Shown: positions 8,715 through 17,266, counted from the stretch's first letter. The stretch is DNA of 64,000 nucleotides from Microbispora hainanensis (GCF_006874475.1 NZ_VIRM01000015.1:1-64000); one strand, 5' to 3'. Numbers and translations are program-made. The notes: a model not told the origin generated them from the letters alone.

Positions 8715-9371
8715 TTACGTCAGCGTGCCGTTCAACCCGGACGATTTGACGAGGCGGGCCCAGCGGGGGCTGCGGTGGAATTTCCTGGCCAGATCAACGG
8801 ATCGCGGCAGAGTTCCGTCTGGGCGGCGGTTTCGGAGTGCCCACTGCCATGCTTCTTGCTGGAGGGTGCGTCCGCGCGGCCTACCGTCGGCTCGAAGCGC
8901 GTCGTCGTCCGATACGGGTTCTGGTAAGGCCGTGGGCTCCTCCGAAGAGAGTCGGCGGGCGACGCTTTGTCGTACCAGCCGGAAGGCCATCTCCAAGCCG
9001 CCGATCATCGCGAAGGCCGGCCACGCTGCCACGGCCCGACCGATGATCGATGGTTCGGCGACGGCGACGTTGGCGGCAACGCTGGCGAGGCTGCCGATCA
9101 CGAGAAGTGTCCAGGGCAGGACTCCGCCGCGCCTCCCGCGCCTCGAATCAGCAAGCAGAGCCATCGAGGCGCAGAGCACCATCCCGTCGACGCTCAGCGG
9201 TAGTAGCGCAGCGGTCCAGGGTGACTCGCCGTGCCGAAGGGCGAGCAGATGGAGATGCCGGTACGAGATCGAGCCGGCGATGAAGGCGAGCAGGACCACG
9301 CTGGTGATCGTCGCTCCCAGGATGACTCTTTCGGTTCGTCGCTGGTCGGCGCCGTCCATGGGCTCGGCCAC
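8715..9371 (-). CDS. DUF2637 membrane protein, element-associated
   Basis: The 218-aa product has four predicted membrane helices in its first 140 residues, including VILGATITSVVLLAFIAG and LLPLSVDGMVLCASMALLAD. It carries the DUF2637 hallmarks SYRHLHLLALRHGES and LPLSVDG, followed by a charged helix-turn-helix-like tail. DUF2637 proteins are typical of actinomycete plasmids and AICEs and often contain a Spd-like, transfer-related region; the exact role is unknown. The start is GTG at 9371 with GAGGA about 6 nt upstream. It sits directly downstream of the integrase gene on the same strand, which supports a mobile-element origin for this segment. Confidence 0.85.
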   Translation of the reverse strand: MAEPMDGADQRRTERVILGATITSVVLLAFIAGSISYRHLHLLALRHGESPWTAALLPLSVDGMVLCASMALLADSRRGRRGGVLPWTLLVIGSLASVAANVAVAEPSIIGRAVAAWPAFAMIGGLEMAFRLVRQSVARRLSSEEPTALPEPVSDDDALRADGRPRGRTLQQEAWQWALRNRRPDGTLPRSVDLARKFHRSPRWARLVKSSGLNGTLT

Positions 9372-9440
9372 TGGTCCTCGTTTCCTCCAGCAGGATCAAG
9401 GCTCGCCTCCGTAGCCAGCACGGAGCGAGCCGTACCAGCG

Positions 9441-10790
9441 TCAGGACGACCTGCGCGCGTTGCGGTTTCGGATCTTCGTGAATGCGTCAAGCGCCGTCTC
9501 GTCGGCGTCGTCAAGGGTGTGCAGGTATTTCTCGGTGGTCTTGATGGAACCGTGTCCAAGTCGCTCTTTCACCACTTGGAGGTCAGCGCCGCCGGACAAC
9601 AGCCAGGAGGCATGGGCATGGCGTAGATCGTGGATCCGTACCGTGCTCTCCAGGTCCGCTTCGGCCAGGGTCTTCTGCCATACCTGCTTGCGGAACCAGT
9701 CAGCGGGGATGTGGCCGTCGGTGTCGCGGTTCCGCGGCTGCCGCGGGTTGTCTTTGCCGAGGGCGCGCCGCTCCGCCCGATAGATAGCGAACGCGGCACG
9801 GCAGTGCTCACAGCGGCATTTCCCGGTGGTGTAAGCGGTGCGAGTTCCGTGCTTGTACGACCGTCCGGCTACGTTCGGCTCGGTGAATCCGAGCTTGTCG
9901 GGATCGGGAACCACTCGCACGTGGCTTCTCGGTGTCGGGTCGTGTCGCCACCTGAAGAACAGGTCATCGCGACCCAACTTCTCGGCCTGAGCGTGAGCTT
10001 GAAGCTTCAGGACGATCTGGGCCGTCAACTTGAAACGGCGGAACTCCTTGTCCTTCGGGTACGGCTTGACCAGGAACCGCTCGCCCTTGGGGTGGAACTT
10101 CGGGTTGACCTCTACAACGGCACGGCTGATCGTCAGGATGCGCGAGCGGACGTCGAGGTCTTTGAGACGCAGCTCAGTTAGCTCGCCCCACCGCAAACCT
10201 GTCTCGATCGCGGTCTCCACGAGAAGCTGGCTGTCGCTGTCCGGGAGCGCCATATAGAGGGTGTTGAACTGCTCAGGCGTGATGATGGTGAGCGGCTTCG
10301 GGACGACGGGCGGCGTCTTCACCCCCTTGCAGGGATGCAGGTAGGTCACCTGGTCATGAAGTGCGGTCGTGAAGATGGCGCTGAGGATGACCATGTTGCT
10401 CTTGATGGTCACCGGCGAGACGCCGTTCTTCTTCATCGTGGCGACCCACTGGCGTACGTGCTCGGGGAGGATGTCGATCATCCTGAGGTTGCCGAACTCC
10501 GGGATCAGGTGCTTGTGGATGGCGTAGGTGTACTTCTCACGGGTGGTCGCCTCCATCTCGTGGTTCGGCAGCCACACCTCGAGGACGTACCGCTCGAACG
10601 GCTGACGTCCCCGCTTCGGGTCGCCCGCCCGGCCCTCGGAAACCTTGGCCTCCGCTTTCTGCCAGGCCGCGTCGGCGTCCTTCTTGTTCGAGAAGGTACC
10701 CGCAGACTTCTCCATCCCCTTGATGTCGAAGTAGTAGGCGGTGTACCTCGGTTTGCCGTTGCGGCCTATCCGCTTTCGCGAGTAGCCCAA
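9441..10790 (-). CDS. Tyrosine recombinase (phage-type integrase) 1
   Basis: The 449-aa site-specific recombinase has an N-terminal SAM-like DNA-binding domain and a C-terminal catalytic domain. The catalytic Arg is in ETGLRWGEL, the HxxR box in HDLRHAHASWLL, and the later His and Tyr in LGHGSIKTTEKYLH. Unusually, about 90 residues with a KCRCEHC cysteine cluster are inserted between the first Arg and the HxxR box. This resembles the homing-endonuclease-like zinc motif of some actinophage integrases. The start is TTG at 10790, with AAGGGGG upstream. The 5' end faces the tRNA-Ile att core at 10954, so this is the likely integrase of the CRISPR-bearing element. Confidence 0.92.
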   Translation of the reverse strand: MGYSRKRIGRNGKPRYTAYYFDIKGMEKSAGTFSNKKDADAAWQKAEAKVSEGRAGDPKRGRQPFERYVLEVWLPNHEMEATTREKYTYAIHKHLIPEFGNLRMIDILPEHVRQWVATMKKNGVSPVTIKSNMVILSAIFTTALHDQVTYLHPCKGVKTPPVVPKPLTIITPEQFNTLYMALPDSDSQLLVETAIETGLRWGELTELRLKDLDVRSRILTISRAVVEVNPKFHPKGERFLVKPYPKDKEFRRFKLTAQIVLKLQAHAQAEKLGRDDLFFRWRHDPTPRSHVRVVPDPDKLGFTEPNVAGRSYKHGTRTAYTTGKCRCEHCRAAFAIYRAERRALGKDNPRQPRNRDTDGHIPADWFRKQVWQKTLAEADLESTVRIHDLRHAHASWLLSGGADLQVVKERLGHGSIKTTEKYLHTLDDADETALDAFTKIRNRNARRSS

Positions 10791-10953
10791 GCGGCGATCA
10801 CCCCCTTGATCGTTTGACCGTCATCTGACCGTGATACTCGGCGTCATCTCGGGTGACGGTTGGTCACTCATGGGTATTCGATCATGCCTTCCACCTGTAA
10901 GTTTACCCATTCAGCGAGCATCGACCAGGGGTGGCAATACACGTCGAAGAATC

Positions 10954-10998
10954 CCTGATAAGGAAGAGGTCCCAGGTTCAAGTCCTGGTAGCCCCACC
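10954..10998 (+). repeat. att core 1: 3' end of tRNA-Ile(GAT)
   Basis: These 45 bp comprise the anticodon loop CCTGATAAGG, variable loop, complete T arm (CCAGGTTCAAGTCCTGG) and acceptor 3' strand TAGCCCCACC of a tRNA-Ile(GAT). The 5' half of the tRNA is absent. It is identical to 22318-22362, and together they flank element B. This is the classic footprint of integration into a tRNA 3' end. Confidence 0.9.
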
Positions 10999-11007
10999 TC
11001 GATAAAC

Positions 11008-11038
11008 GCCCCGAAGCGATCAAGCTCCGGGGCTTTTT
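11008..11038 (+). terminator. Rho-independent terminator next to att core 1
   Basis: GCCCCG at 11008-11013 pairs with CGGGGC at 11028-11033 and is followed by TTTTT. It differs from the terminators behind the other two tRNA-Ile remnants, so it was probably supplied by the integrated element. Confidence 0.75.
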
Positions 11039-11040
11039 GC

Positions 11041-11060
11041 TGCAACGGGTACTGCAACAG
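11041..11060 (+). repeat. Probable integrase arm-site repeat, left copy
   Basis: TGCAACGGGTACTGCAACAG lies 42 bp inside the left att core and matches 22217-22236 at 18 of 20 positions. Each copy contains two CTGCAAC-like heptamers 14 bp apart. The position and pairing suggest accessory binding sites of the AICE integrase or excisionase. Confidence 0.55.
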
Positions 11061-11062
11061 AC

Positions 11063-12247
11063 TCACTCGAACAGTCCCGTCACCCTCTTGAGGGCATTCT
11101 CGCGGCTCTCACCATCCCCGTGCGTGTAGATCTCCATCGTCACCGAGATCCGGCTGTGTCCGAGGATTTCCATCGCGTCACGCGGTGCGACGCCGAGCTT
11201 CTTGAGCAAGGACGCGGCGGTGTGCCGGAGGTCGTGAACGCGGATCGGCCGGAGCTTGTGTGTCTCCACGATGCGGGCGAAGGACCGGGCGAGGTTGCGC
11301 GGCTCGATCGGCTTGCCCGATCTGGTGGTGAAGACGAGTCCGGTGTCCGTCCAGTCCTTCCCCGCCTCCTCGCGGAGGATCTTCTGGCCGTCCCGCTGGA
11401 TCTCCAGCGCTTCCCGCACGACGCCGAGCAGAGGCAGCGACCGGTTGCCGGCCCTCGTCTTCACCGGCCCGTGGTGCAGCTCCTTGCCGACCCGGACGAG
11501 CTGACGCCGGATGTGGACGTGGCCCTCGTCAAAGTCGACGTCCACCCAGCGGAGCCCCAGAGCCTCACCACGGCGCAGGCCGTACACGAGGAGGAGCACG
11601 AAGGCCGGATACAGCGGGTCATAGCGCGCGACCCGAAGGAAGGCCCTCGCCTCGTCGGCCGTCCAGGGCTGATTGCGCTTGGCGTCAACTGCCGGAAGAG
11701 TCGCCAGCCGAGCGACGTTCCGAGAGATGATCTCTTCCCGCATAGCCCTCGTCAGGGCCGCACTCAGCACGTTCCGCATGACGTGAACCGTGCCGATCGC
11801 GTGACCCTCCCCGTTGAGCTTGCTGTTGAGGAAGGTCTGAACCTCAGCGACGGTCAGCCGGTCGAGCTTCTTCCGGCCCAACGCAGGCTTGAGGTAGAGA
11901 CGGACCATGGTCTCGTACTTCGCGTAGGTGGTCTTGCGGATCGAGTGGCGGGCGACGTCCTGCAACCAGTAATCGAGGTAGTCGCCGACCTTCCACGCAC
12001 GATCAGCCGCAGGCACACCGCGCCGAGACTTGATCTTCATTTCCTCGATTTTGGCTCGCGCCTCGTCGGCCGTCTTGCCGTAGACGGTCTTCCGCTTCTC
12101 CGTGCCGTCAGCGGTGAGGACGTAGACCTGCCCGCACCACTTACCGTCCGCCCGCTGGTAGACGGTGCCCTCGTTGTTGGCCCGCTTGCGACGGGTCTTT
12201 TTCCGTGGTTGGTCGCCGGAGGTTCCGGCCGTACGGGTTGCCATCAC
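11063..12247 (-). CDS. int: AICE integrase (tyrosine recombinase) 2
   Basis: The 394-aa integrase is of the type found in pSAM2-like elements. It has an N-terminal AP2-like arm-binding region (NEGTVYQRADGKWCGQVYV), a SAM-like core-binding domain, and a catalytic domain with Arg in VYGLRRGEALGLRW, HDLRHTAASLL, and LGHSRISVTMEIYTH ending in the Tyr nucleophile. The start is GTG at 12247, overlapping the xis stop (GTGATG), so excisionase and integrase are translationally coupled. Its 3' end lies 65 bp from the left att core, as in other AICEs. Confidence 0.95.
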   Translation of the reverse strand: MMATRTAGTSGDQPRKKTRRKRANNEGTVYQRADGKWCGQVYVLTADGTEKRKTVYGKTADEARAKIEEMKIKSRRGVPAADRAWKVGDYLDYWLQDVARHSIRKTTYAKYETMVRLYLKPALGRKKLDRLTVAEVQTFLNSKLNGEGHAIGTVHVMRNVLSAALTRAMREEIISRNVARLATLPAVDAKRNQPWTADEARAFLRVARYDPLYPAFVLLLVYGLRRGEALGLRWVDVDFDEGHVHIRRQLVRVGKELHHGPVKTRAGNRSLPLLGVVREALEIQRDGQKILREEAGKDWTDTGLVFTTRSGKPIEPRNLARSFARIVETHKLRPIRVHDLRHTAASLLKKLGVAPRDAMEILGHSRISVTMEIYTHGDGESRENALKRVTGLFE

Positions 12248-12423
12248 GCAGCCTCTTCCAGGAGTAGATCAACAAGGCCGGTGAGCGCGGTCACCGGGAC
12301 GAGGCGACGACGCCCCGCCTTAAAGGTCTTGAGCTGGCCCGAGCGGATGAACTTGTAGAGAGTCCATCGGCTGACCTTGAGCTGTGCGGCGGCCTCTTCC
12401 ACCGTCAGAACCGGTCCGTCCAC
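12244..12423 (-). CDS. xis: Excisionase, MerR-like winged helix
   Basis: The 59-aa helix-turn-helix protein reads EEAAAQLKVSRWTLYKFIRSG followed by GQLKTFKAGRRRLVPVTAL, the standard excisionase/BldC-type fold. It would bind near att and direct the integrase toward excision. The start is GTG at 12423; the TGA stop lies inside the int start GTGATG. Its position between rep and int is canonical for AICEs. Confidence 0.88.
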   Translation of the reverse strand: MDGPVLTVEEAAAQLKVSRWTLYKFIRSGQLKTFKAGRRRLVPVTALTGLVDLLLEEAA

Positions 12424-12431
12424 GAGCCCCC

Positions 12432-14045
12432 CTAAGCCGCTCTCGCGATTGCCGAAAGATCTTGTCCGTCCGCTTGGGCTTGGAGCTGGTTCATGTGGTT
12501 GCGCCAGCGCTGGCGTTCGTGAACGGACCGCAGGAGCCGTACGCCGATCGGGGCAAGGTCGGGATCACCGGCCTTGACGGGCTTCCAGACGTAGCGGTGG
12601 GGGTCGACCGGCTCGTCTTCCACACCGAGGGCTTCCAGGACCCAGGTACGCCGGTCCTGCTTGTGCTCGGTCAATGTCTTGTTCGACCATTTGCGGGAGA
12701 CGAGCACGCGCCGCCCCGCGTAGCCGAGGTGATCCGGCTTGTGTGCCTTGCCCCTGCACCGGCCCGGAGCCATCCCCGGTTTGGCGCCCTTGGGCTGCAC
12801 GCCGTACCGCAGCCAGTTCGGGCACGTTGGCGAGCACGGCTCGAAGCGCAAAGCATCGAGCAGCCGTTCCGCATGTGCCTTCCGGCGCGGGTCATCGGTG
12901 CCGAGGGCATCCCCGAGGGACTTGGTCAGGTACTTGGACAGGTACCGGATCAGTTGATCGGCGTCCGGCGTCCCCGCGAGCACGCTCTGAATGTCCATCT
13001 GGTCGCCGAACCGAAGCATGTGCAGCGGTTGAGCGTCCTCGTCGGCGTCGAGCCGGTCGAGGGCCTGTTCCCAGGTCGGCAGGACTTCCCCGGTGTCGGG
13101 GTCGAGGTAGCCGGCCCCGTCCTCCCAGACGGGCAGGTGGTCACCCTCGAACCGGATTTCGTCGGTTGAGGGCCACCACACCTGGTGGTAGGTCGCGGCG
13201 ATGATCTGCCGCAGCTCCGCACGGGGCAGCGTGCCGCGGATCGCCATATGCAGGTGCGGGGCGAGCCGCTTCTGAGGCTCGACGGTGGCGAAGTACTGCA
13301 CGTCGTATCCGGCGACCCGGCGGAGGTTCTGCACGAACCGATCCACGAGCTTGGAGAAGTGCAGCGCGTCCCGGGCCGCCCGCTCGTAGTCGTATCGGTC
13401 CGGGTCGATCGGAACGCCATCGAGCACCCGGCCATAGGACGGCAGGGTCAGAGTCACGAACATCGAGGGCCGGTAGACCTTGCCGTCAAAGCCGGTGAAG
13501 GCCCGCCCGAGCGTGTTCTTGGTCATCTGCCGCTTGGGCAGATCCGGAGCGTCCTGCCGCCGCTTCGTGGACCGCGTGCGCTTGCCGGAGGTGCGGCCGA
13601 GGACGTTGCCGCGCATTCCCGCGGCGTTGATCTCCTCGTCCAGGTCCTCGATCGCGGCGTCCAGGTCGGTGGTGTCGCCGCCGGCCTTTTCGACCTCGTC
13701 CCGCCACGCCTGGGCGTCAGCCCGCAGCTCCACGAGGTGACGCTGATACTCGTCGGCGTTGTCGGGGAGGTTCACCGGCTCGTGGTCGAGGTGCCAGCCT
13801 TCCCGGCACTGCGCCATCCGCAGGTGACGGTTGCGCTTGGCGCACGGCGGGCACTTGCTCTCCAACGTGGCCCCACACGGCACGTCGATGACCTCAACCT
13901 GACCGGTGAGGATGTCCTGCCGCCGCAGCGGAACCGGGCGGATGCACACCCCGTACTGCTTGGCGATCTCTTCCGCGACCTCACGGGCGAGGGGCTGTGC
14001 CATTCGGACGGCCCGGGGTGTGGAACGGTCGTGCGGGTTGGTCAC
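12432..14045 (-). CDS. repSA: RepSA-family replication initiator
   Basis: The 537-aa initiator starts rolling-circle replication of the excised element. It shows an N-terminal Cys cluster (CGATLESKCPPCAKRN), the HUH-type metal motif APHLHMAIRG in the middle, and the tail region CSPTCPNWLRYGVQP with a second Cys pair. The length fits RepSA proteins of pSAM2-like AICEs. The start is GTG at 14045, overlapping the stop of the small zinc-ribbon gene. A double-strand origin may lie inside or just after the gene; I could not locate it. Confidence 0.92.
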   Translation of the reverse strand: MTNPHDRSTPRAVRMAQPLAREVAEEIAKQYGVCIRPVPLRRQDILTGQVEVIDVPCGATLESKCPPCAKRNRHLRMAQCREGWHLDHEPVNLPDNADEYQRHLVELRADAQAWRDEVEKAGGDTTDLDAAIEDLDEEINAAGMRGNVLGRTSGKRTRSTKRRQDAPDLPKRQMTKNTLGRAFTGFDGKVYRPSMFVTLTLPSYGRVLDGVPIDPDRYDYERAARDALHFSKLVDRFVQNLRRVAGYDVQYFATVEPQKRLAPHLHMAIRGTLPRAELRQIIAATYHQVWWPSTDEIRFEGDHLPVWEDGAGYLDPDTGEVLPTWEQALDRLDADEDAQPLHMLRFGDQMDIQSVLAGTPDADQLIRYLSKYLTKSLGDALGTDDPRRKAHAERLLDALRFEPCSPTCPNWLRYGVQPKGAKPGMAPGRCRGKAHKPDHLGYAGRRVLVSRKWSNKTLTEHKQDRRTWVLEALGVEDEPVDPHRYVWKPVKAGDPDLAPIGVRLLRSVHERQRWRNHMNQLQAQADGQDLSAIARAA

Positions 14046-14194
14046 CAGTCACCTCCCAGGAAGTCGGCCCCATCAACCAGGACGGCGGTTTTCTGGCCGC
14101 ACTCGTGGCACTCGACCAGGCCCCGCAGGGAGTCGAGCCACAGCACATCGAGCGCTCCGCAGCCGGAGCAGCGCAGATCGTCGAGGAGCGTCAC
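14042..14194 (-). CDS. Small zinc-ribbon protein of the AICE
   Basis: The 50-aa product has two CxxC knuckles (CSGC and CHEC) separated by about 20 residues, making a compact zinc ribbon. It is wedged between traB and repSA with overlapping start and stop codons at both ends: GTG at 14194 overlaps the traB TGA, and its TGA overlaps the rep GTG. Such small AICE proteins are conserved but uncharacterised. Coupling to rep suggests a replication or transfer accessory. Confidence 0.8.
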   Translation of the reverse strand: MTLLDDLRCSGCGALDVLWLDSLRGLVECHECGQKTAVLVDGADFLGGDW

Positions 14195-15612
14195 CGGCCC
14201 ACCCCCGCGAACTCGGCGACCATGGCCCGGATGTCGGCGTCGGAGACGTACGCGGCTCGTACGCGCACCGGATCAGGACTGGTTTCGAGGCGGACGTAGC
14301 CGACGCCCGCACCCAGCTCCGGGACCGGTGAGATGTGATCGGCCAGGGCACCCCGATCACGCGCCCCGTCGCCGAGAACCATGTCCACCTGCTCGGACTC
14401 ATCGAGCCGGAGGGCGATCTTGTCGGGGAACAGGTTGCGGATGTTCATGACCTCCTTGCGCGGGTCCTGCAGCGCAGCCATGACCCCGACACCGACCGCC
14501 CGGCCCTGCGTCGTCAGGGTCGCCAGGGCCGCCGTAATGCGCTGCCGAAGGTGCTTGTCCGGTTGGTAGGCGGTCAGGAACGCCACCTCATCGACGAGCA
14601 CCAGGACGAACGGGTCAGCAGGCGTAGGTGTGTGGGAGCGCTGGAGGCCGGCGAACCGGTCGGCCCGCTCCTGCATCACCGAGACCGCCTCATCCAGCAG
14701 GTCGGCGCACTCCTTCGGATCGGCCGCATACCGGGAGCCGAACAAGGCCCGGCCGAAGGACAGCTCCATCCGCTTGGGGTCGAGCGCCCACACCTGAACC
14801 AGGCCCGCCCGTATCGCGGGGAGCAAGCCGCGGATTGTCGACCACAGGTAGGAGCCCTTGCCCGCACCGGTTGCGCCCGCGATCAGGACGTGTGTGCCGT
14901 GGACCTTGAGCCGCATGGGTGTGCCGTCCTCGCACCGGCCGATCTCGACCGGACCCACCGAAGGCGTCTCGGGAACCGGAAGCGCGGGCAGCGGCTCGGC
15001 GAGCGGATCGCGCCGGGGGAAGGTGAGCACGAGCCGCCCGGCCCGAGCGACGGCGACCCGGCAGGAGGGTGCGCCGAAGCCGTGGGCCAGGTGCTCGATG
15101 TGGTCGGCCCAGTCTTTGACGGCCTGGCCGTTGAGCATCTTCACGCTCACGCGGTCGGCCCAGCCGTCGCACTCCACCCGCAGCAGGCGGGGCAGGTAGT
15201 CGCGGCCCCGGATGTGCCGCCCGAGGCCGGAGACGACCATGACCGGTTGCCAGTGCCGCCGGTACACGGCCACCAGCCGCCACCAGGCCAGCAGCGGCCA
15301 GCCGACCAGGCGCAGGAACGAGGCCCGATCCAGCAGCAGCCAGGACAGGCCCGCCGAGGGCAGGAAGCCGGCCATCACGAAGGCCAGGCGCCAGCCGTAC
15401 AGGGTCCAGATCACCCCGAGGCCGACCGGGACGGCCACCGCGACGGGATGCCGCACGACGAGGCGGACCAGGCCCGCGACGAGCCGCGACAGCCAGATCA
15501 CGATGGTGACGATGGCGGGGGTCTGCATGACGGCCGGGCGGAAGACCACGGCGGTGTCTGGGGTGGTGGAGACGAGGTTGCGTGCCTCGTCGCCGGGAAG
15601 TTTCTTGAACAT
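14191..15612 (-). CDS. traB: FtsK/SpoIIIE-type conjugal transfer ATPase TraB
   Basis: The 473-aa septal-type DNA translocase moves double-stranded AICE DNA between mycelia. N-terminal hydrophobic segments (residues about 35-100, PVAVAVPVGLGVIW and LAFVMAGFLPSAGLSWLLL) anchor it in the membrane. The motor domain has Walker A AGATGAGKGSYLW and Walker B FVLVLVDEVAF. I prefer the ATG at 15612 (MFKKLPGDEARNL) because GAGAGG precedes it; an ATG 24 bp upstream is possible. Confidence 0.92.
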   Translation of the reverse strand: MFKKLPGDEARNLVSTTPDTAVVFRPAVMQTPAIVTIVIWLSRLVAGLVRLVVRHPVAVAVPVGLGVIWTLYGWRLAFVMAGFLPSAGLSWLLLDRASFLRLVGWPLLAWWRLVAVYRRHWQPVMVVSGLGRHIRGRDYLPRLLRVECDGWADRVSVKMLNGQAVKDWADHIEHLAHGFGAPSCRVAVARAGRLVLTFPRRDPLAEPLPALPVPETPSVGPVEIGRCEDGTPMRLKVHGTHVLIAGATGAGKGSYLWSTIRGLLPAIRAGLVQVWALDPKRMELSFGRALFGSRYAADPKECADLLDEAVSVMQERADRFAGLQRSHTPTPADPFVLVLVDEVAFLTAYQPDKHLRQRITAALATLTTQGRAVGVGVMAALQDPRKEVMNIRNLFPDKIALRLDESEQVDMVLGDGARDRGALADHISPVPELGAGVGYVRLETSPDPVRVRAAYVSDADIRAMVAEFAGVGR

Positions 15613-15697
15613 TAGGCTTGGTGTCCTCTCAGGCATTGGCGTGTGTGAGAGATCCGGGGGCCGCTGGAATGGCAGTTCCAGCGGCCCCGCTCGTGTG

Positions 15698-16000
15698 TCA
15701 GGCCGCCGAGTCGGTGGCCTGGGCGTGGTCGGCGTGCATGCGCTCGCAGTCGGCCAGATACCGCGCGGCGGCGTTGAAGATCTCCCGCGCGATGTCCAGG
15801 TCTTCCGCAGTCACCGATCCGGCCCCGGTGGTCGAGACCGTCACGTCCGCCTCGTCGGACTCCAGGACCAGGTACGGCCGACCGGACTCCAGCACCCGAG
15901 CACGCGCCCGAGTGATCGAGGCGTAGAACGAGACGCCGATGCGGGGACGCTCACCGGGATCGACCGACATCGACAGGTGCGTGTACGGCCGCCAGTTCAC
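15698..16000 (-). CDS. Conserved AICE protein of unknown function
   Basis: The 100-aa soluble protein (NWRPYTHLSMSVDPGERPRI near the start) has no signal or membrane segment. It lies in the usual AICE block between traB and the GntR regulator and overlaps the gene upstream by 4 nt (GTG at 16000). I recognise it only as a recurrent neighbour of AICE transfer genes; the function is unknown. Confidence 0.75.
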   Translation of the reverse strand: MNWRPYTHLSMSVDPGERPRIGVSFYASITRARARVLESGRPYLVLESDEADVTVSTTGAGSVTAEDLDIAREIFNAAARYLADCERMHADHAQATDSAA

Positions 16001-16413
16001 GCCGCCGCCTCCTTGCCGTTGCTGGCCGCCTTGGCGTGAGCGCGAGGAGCGCGCATCTCCCGTGCCCTGATGGAGTAGGCGAGCCGTCCGGACCCGTTGA
16101 CGTACGGGGTCACGGTGAGCCCGTCGAACTCGACCGGGGTGAACGGCAGGCCCGCGACCGGGGCCGGGGGCACCGGCTGAACCGGAGCGAGGATCTTGAC
16201 GGCCACGGTCTTCTGCGCCGCCTTCAGCGACGGGTCAGCGTCCATCACGGGGATCTGCCAGACGAGTTCGCCCGTCTGCTTGTCCCGCGCCTGGACGAAG
16301 CGGCCGTTGCTCGACGCCTCGAAGTCCTTGACCGGCTCGACCTCGCCCACGGCGTAGCAGCCGTAGGGGAAGATCTGGCCGAAGCTGATCGGAATGGGTC
16401 CCTGTAGAGCCAT
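15997..16413 (-). CDS. Conserved AICE replication/transfer-associated protein
   Basis: The 138-aa product begins MALQGPIPISFGQIFPYGCY and has a Pro-rich linker (PVQPVPPAPV) in the middle. Similar proteins are common in actinomycete plasmids and AICEs just ahead of the transfer ATPase. The ATG at 16413 has a strong GGGAGG about 8 nt upstream, which decides against the longer open frame. It is probably the first gene of the rep-tra transcript and under the GntR-type sites just upstream. Confidence 0.78.
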   Translation of the reverse strand: MALQGPIPISFGQIFPYGCYAVGEVEPVKDFEASSNGRFVQARDKQTGELVWQIPVMDADPSLKAAQKTVAVKILAPVQPVPPAPVAGLPFTPVEFDGLTVTPYVNGSGRLAYSIRAREMRAPRAHAKAASNGKEAAA

Positions 16414-16447
16414 GATTACCGCCCTCCCTTCTTGTACTGTCAGCCAC

Positions 16448-16519
16448 CTTGACTGACCAAGTTGTGTCTCCATTAAGCACTGAACCCACTTGGCTAGTCA
16501 AGCAGTCCAAGTGGGTTCA
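16448..16519. promoter_or_regulatory. Operator sites and 13-bp inverted repeat before the AICE rep/tra operon
   Basis: CTTGACTGACCAAG (16448-16461) and CTTGGCTAGTCAAG (16489-16502) are related imperfect palindromes. They share the CTAGCCAAG core found upstream of the GntR gene (17293-17309). The second lies within a perfect 13-bp inverted repeat, 16481-16493 with 16507-16519. The arrangement fits a KorSA-like repressor acting on its own promoter and on the activator/transfer promoter, as known for pSAM2. Confidence 0.65.
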
Positions 16520-16534
16520 GGCGGGAAAGTTGGA

Positions 16535-17266
16535 TTACCTAATCGGGTAGGCGTCCTCAAGCTCGTGACGATCGCCGGGAAGCACCGTCTCCACGACGGC
16601 CCACGGCTTGCCGGTCGCATCGCAGGCGACGGCATAGACAGCCAGCAGCGCGGCCGAGGTCTTGACGCCGAGGAGGTCGCGCTCTTCCTGCGTGGGGTTG
16701 CGTGCGGTCACATGCTCGACGATGTGGTCCAGCTCGACACCGGCCGCGGCTTCGACGTAGCGCCGTACGCCCTGCTTGAGGTCGTCGGGCTCTGTCAGCG
16801 GGCTACCTTCGGCCACATCGGCCGGCACCCAGGTGGAGGAGATTTCAGACGCTTCGTCGTCGCGGGTGACGAGGGTCTTGCGGAGGACGACCGGCGACTT
16901 GGGCGTGATGTCGAGGTAGGCCGCGATGCGGTTGGGGGCCGGCACCGGCCCGGCGGACAGCAGCGAGCTTCCGACCTGGGTCTCTTTGCGGTCGAGCAGT
17001 TCCCGACCCGTGCGGACCTGCCGTCCGGAGGCGATGGCGGGGCGACCGCGTACGAATCGGCCCTTGCCCTGATGGGTGACGATCCACCCGTGATCTCGGA
17101 GTACGCCCAGCGCCTTGACCACCGTGGGCCGCGCCATGCCGAATTCGGCCATGAGTTGGTGTTCGCTCGGCAGCGGTGAGCCGGGCGGATATTCGCCTGA
17201 TTCGATGCGCCGTTCAAGCTCGGCGATCAGTTGGGCGTACTTGGGAGGAGTGTATTCAAATGACAT
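16535..17266 (-). CDS. GntR/HutC-family regulator, KorSA-like
   Basis: The 243-aa regulator has an N-terminal winged helix (SPLPSEHQLMAEFGMARPTVVKALGVLRDHG in the family pattern) and a C-terminal UTRA ligand-binding domain. AICEs encode such a regulator (KorSA in pSAM2) to repress the replication and transfer activator. It is transcribed toward the tra operon. CTAGCCAAGCAGGCTAG, a palindrome 27 bp upstream of the start, is a probable autoregulatory site. Confidence 0.9.
   Translation of the reverse strand: MSFEYTPPKYAQLIAELERRIESGEYPPGSPLPSEHQLMAEFGMARPTVVKALGVLRDHGWIVTHQGKGRFVRGRPAIASGRQVRTGRELLDRKETQVGSSLLSAGPVPAPNRIAAYLDITPKSPVVLRKTLVTRDDEASEISSTWVPADVAEGSPLTEPDDLKQGVRRYVEAAAGVELDHIVEHVTARNPTQEERDLLGVKTSAALLAVYAVACDATGKPWAVVETVLPGDRHELEDAYPIR

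Noticed and set aside
8355-9414. Long plus-strand frame of 343 codons over array 2 and the DUF2637 gene
   Set aside because: Its first half is translated repeats and its second half is antisense to a well-supported membrane protein gene.
10954-10998. A complete tRNA-Ile gene at this or the other two sites
   Set aside because: The D arm, 5' acceptor strand and 5' anticodon stem are absent at all three; only the 3' part is present.
11120-12358. 412-codon frame opposite the AICE integrase
   Set aside because: It is antisense to catalytic motifs of the integrase and has no family resemblance; a high-GC shadow frame.
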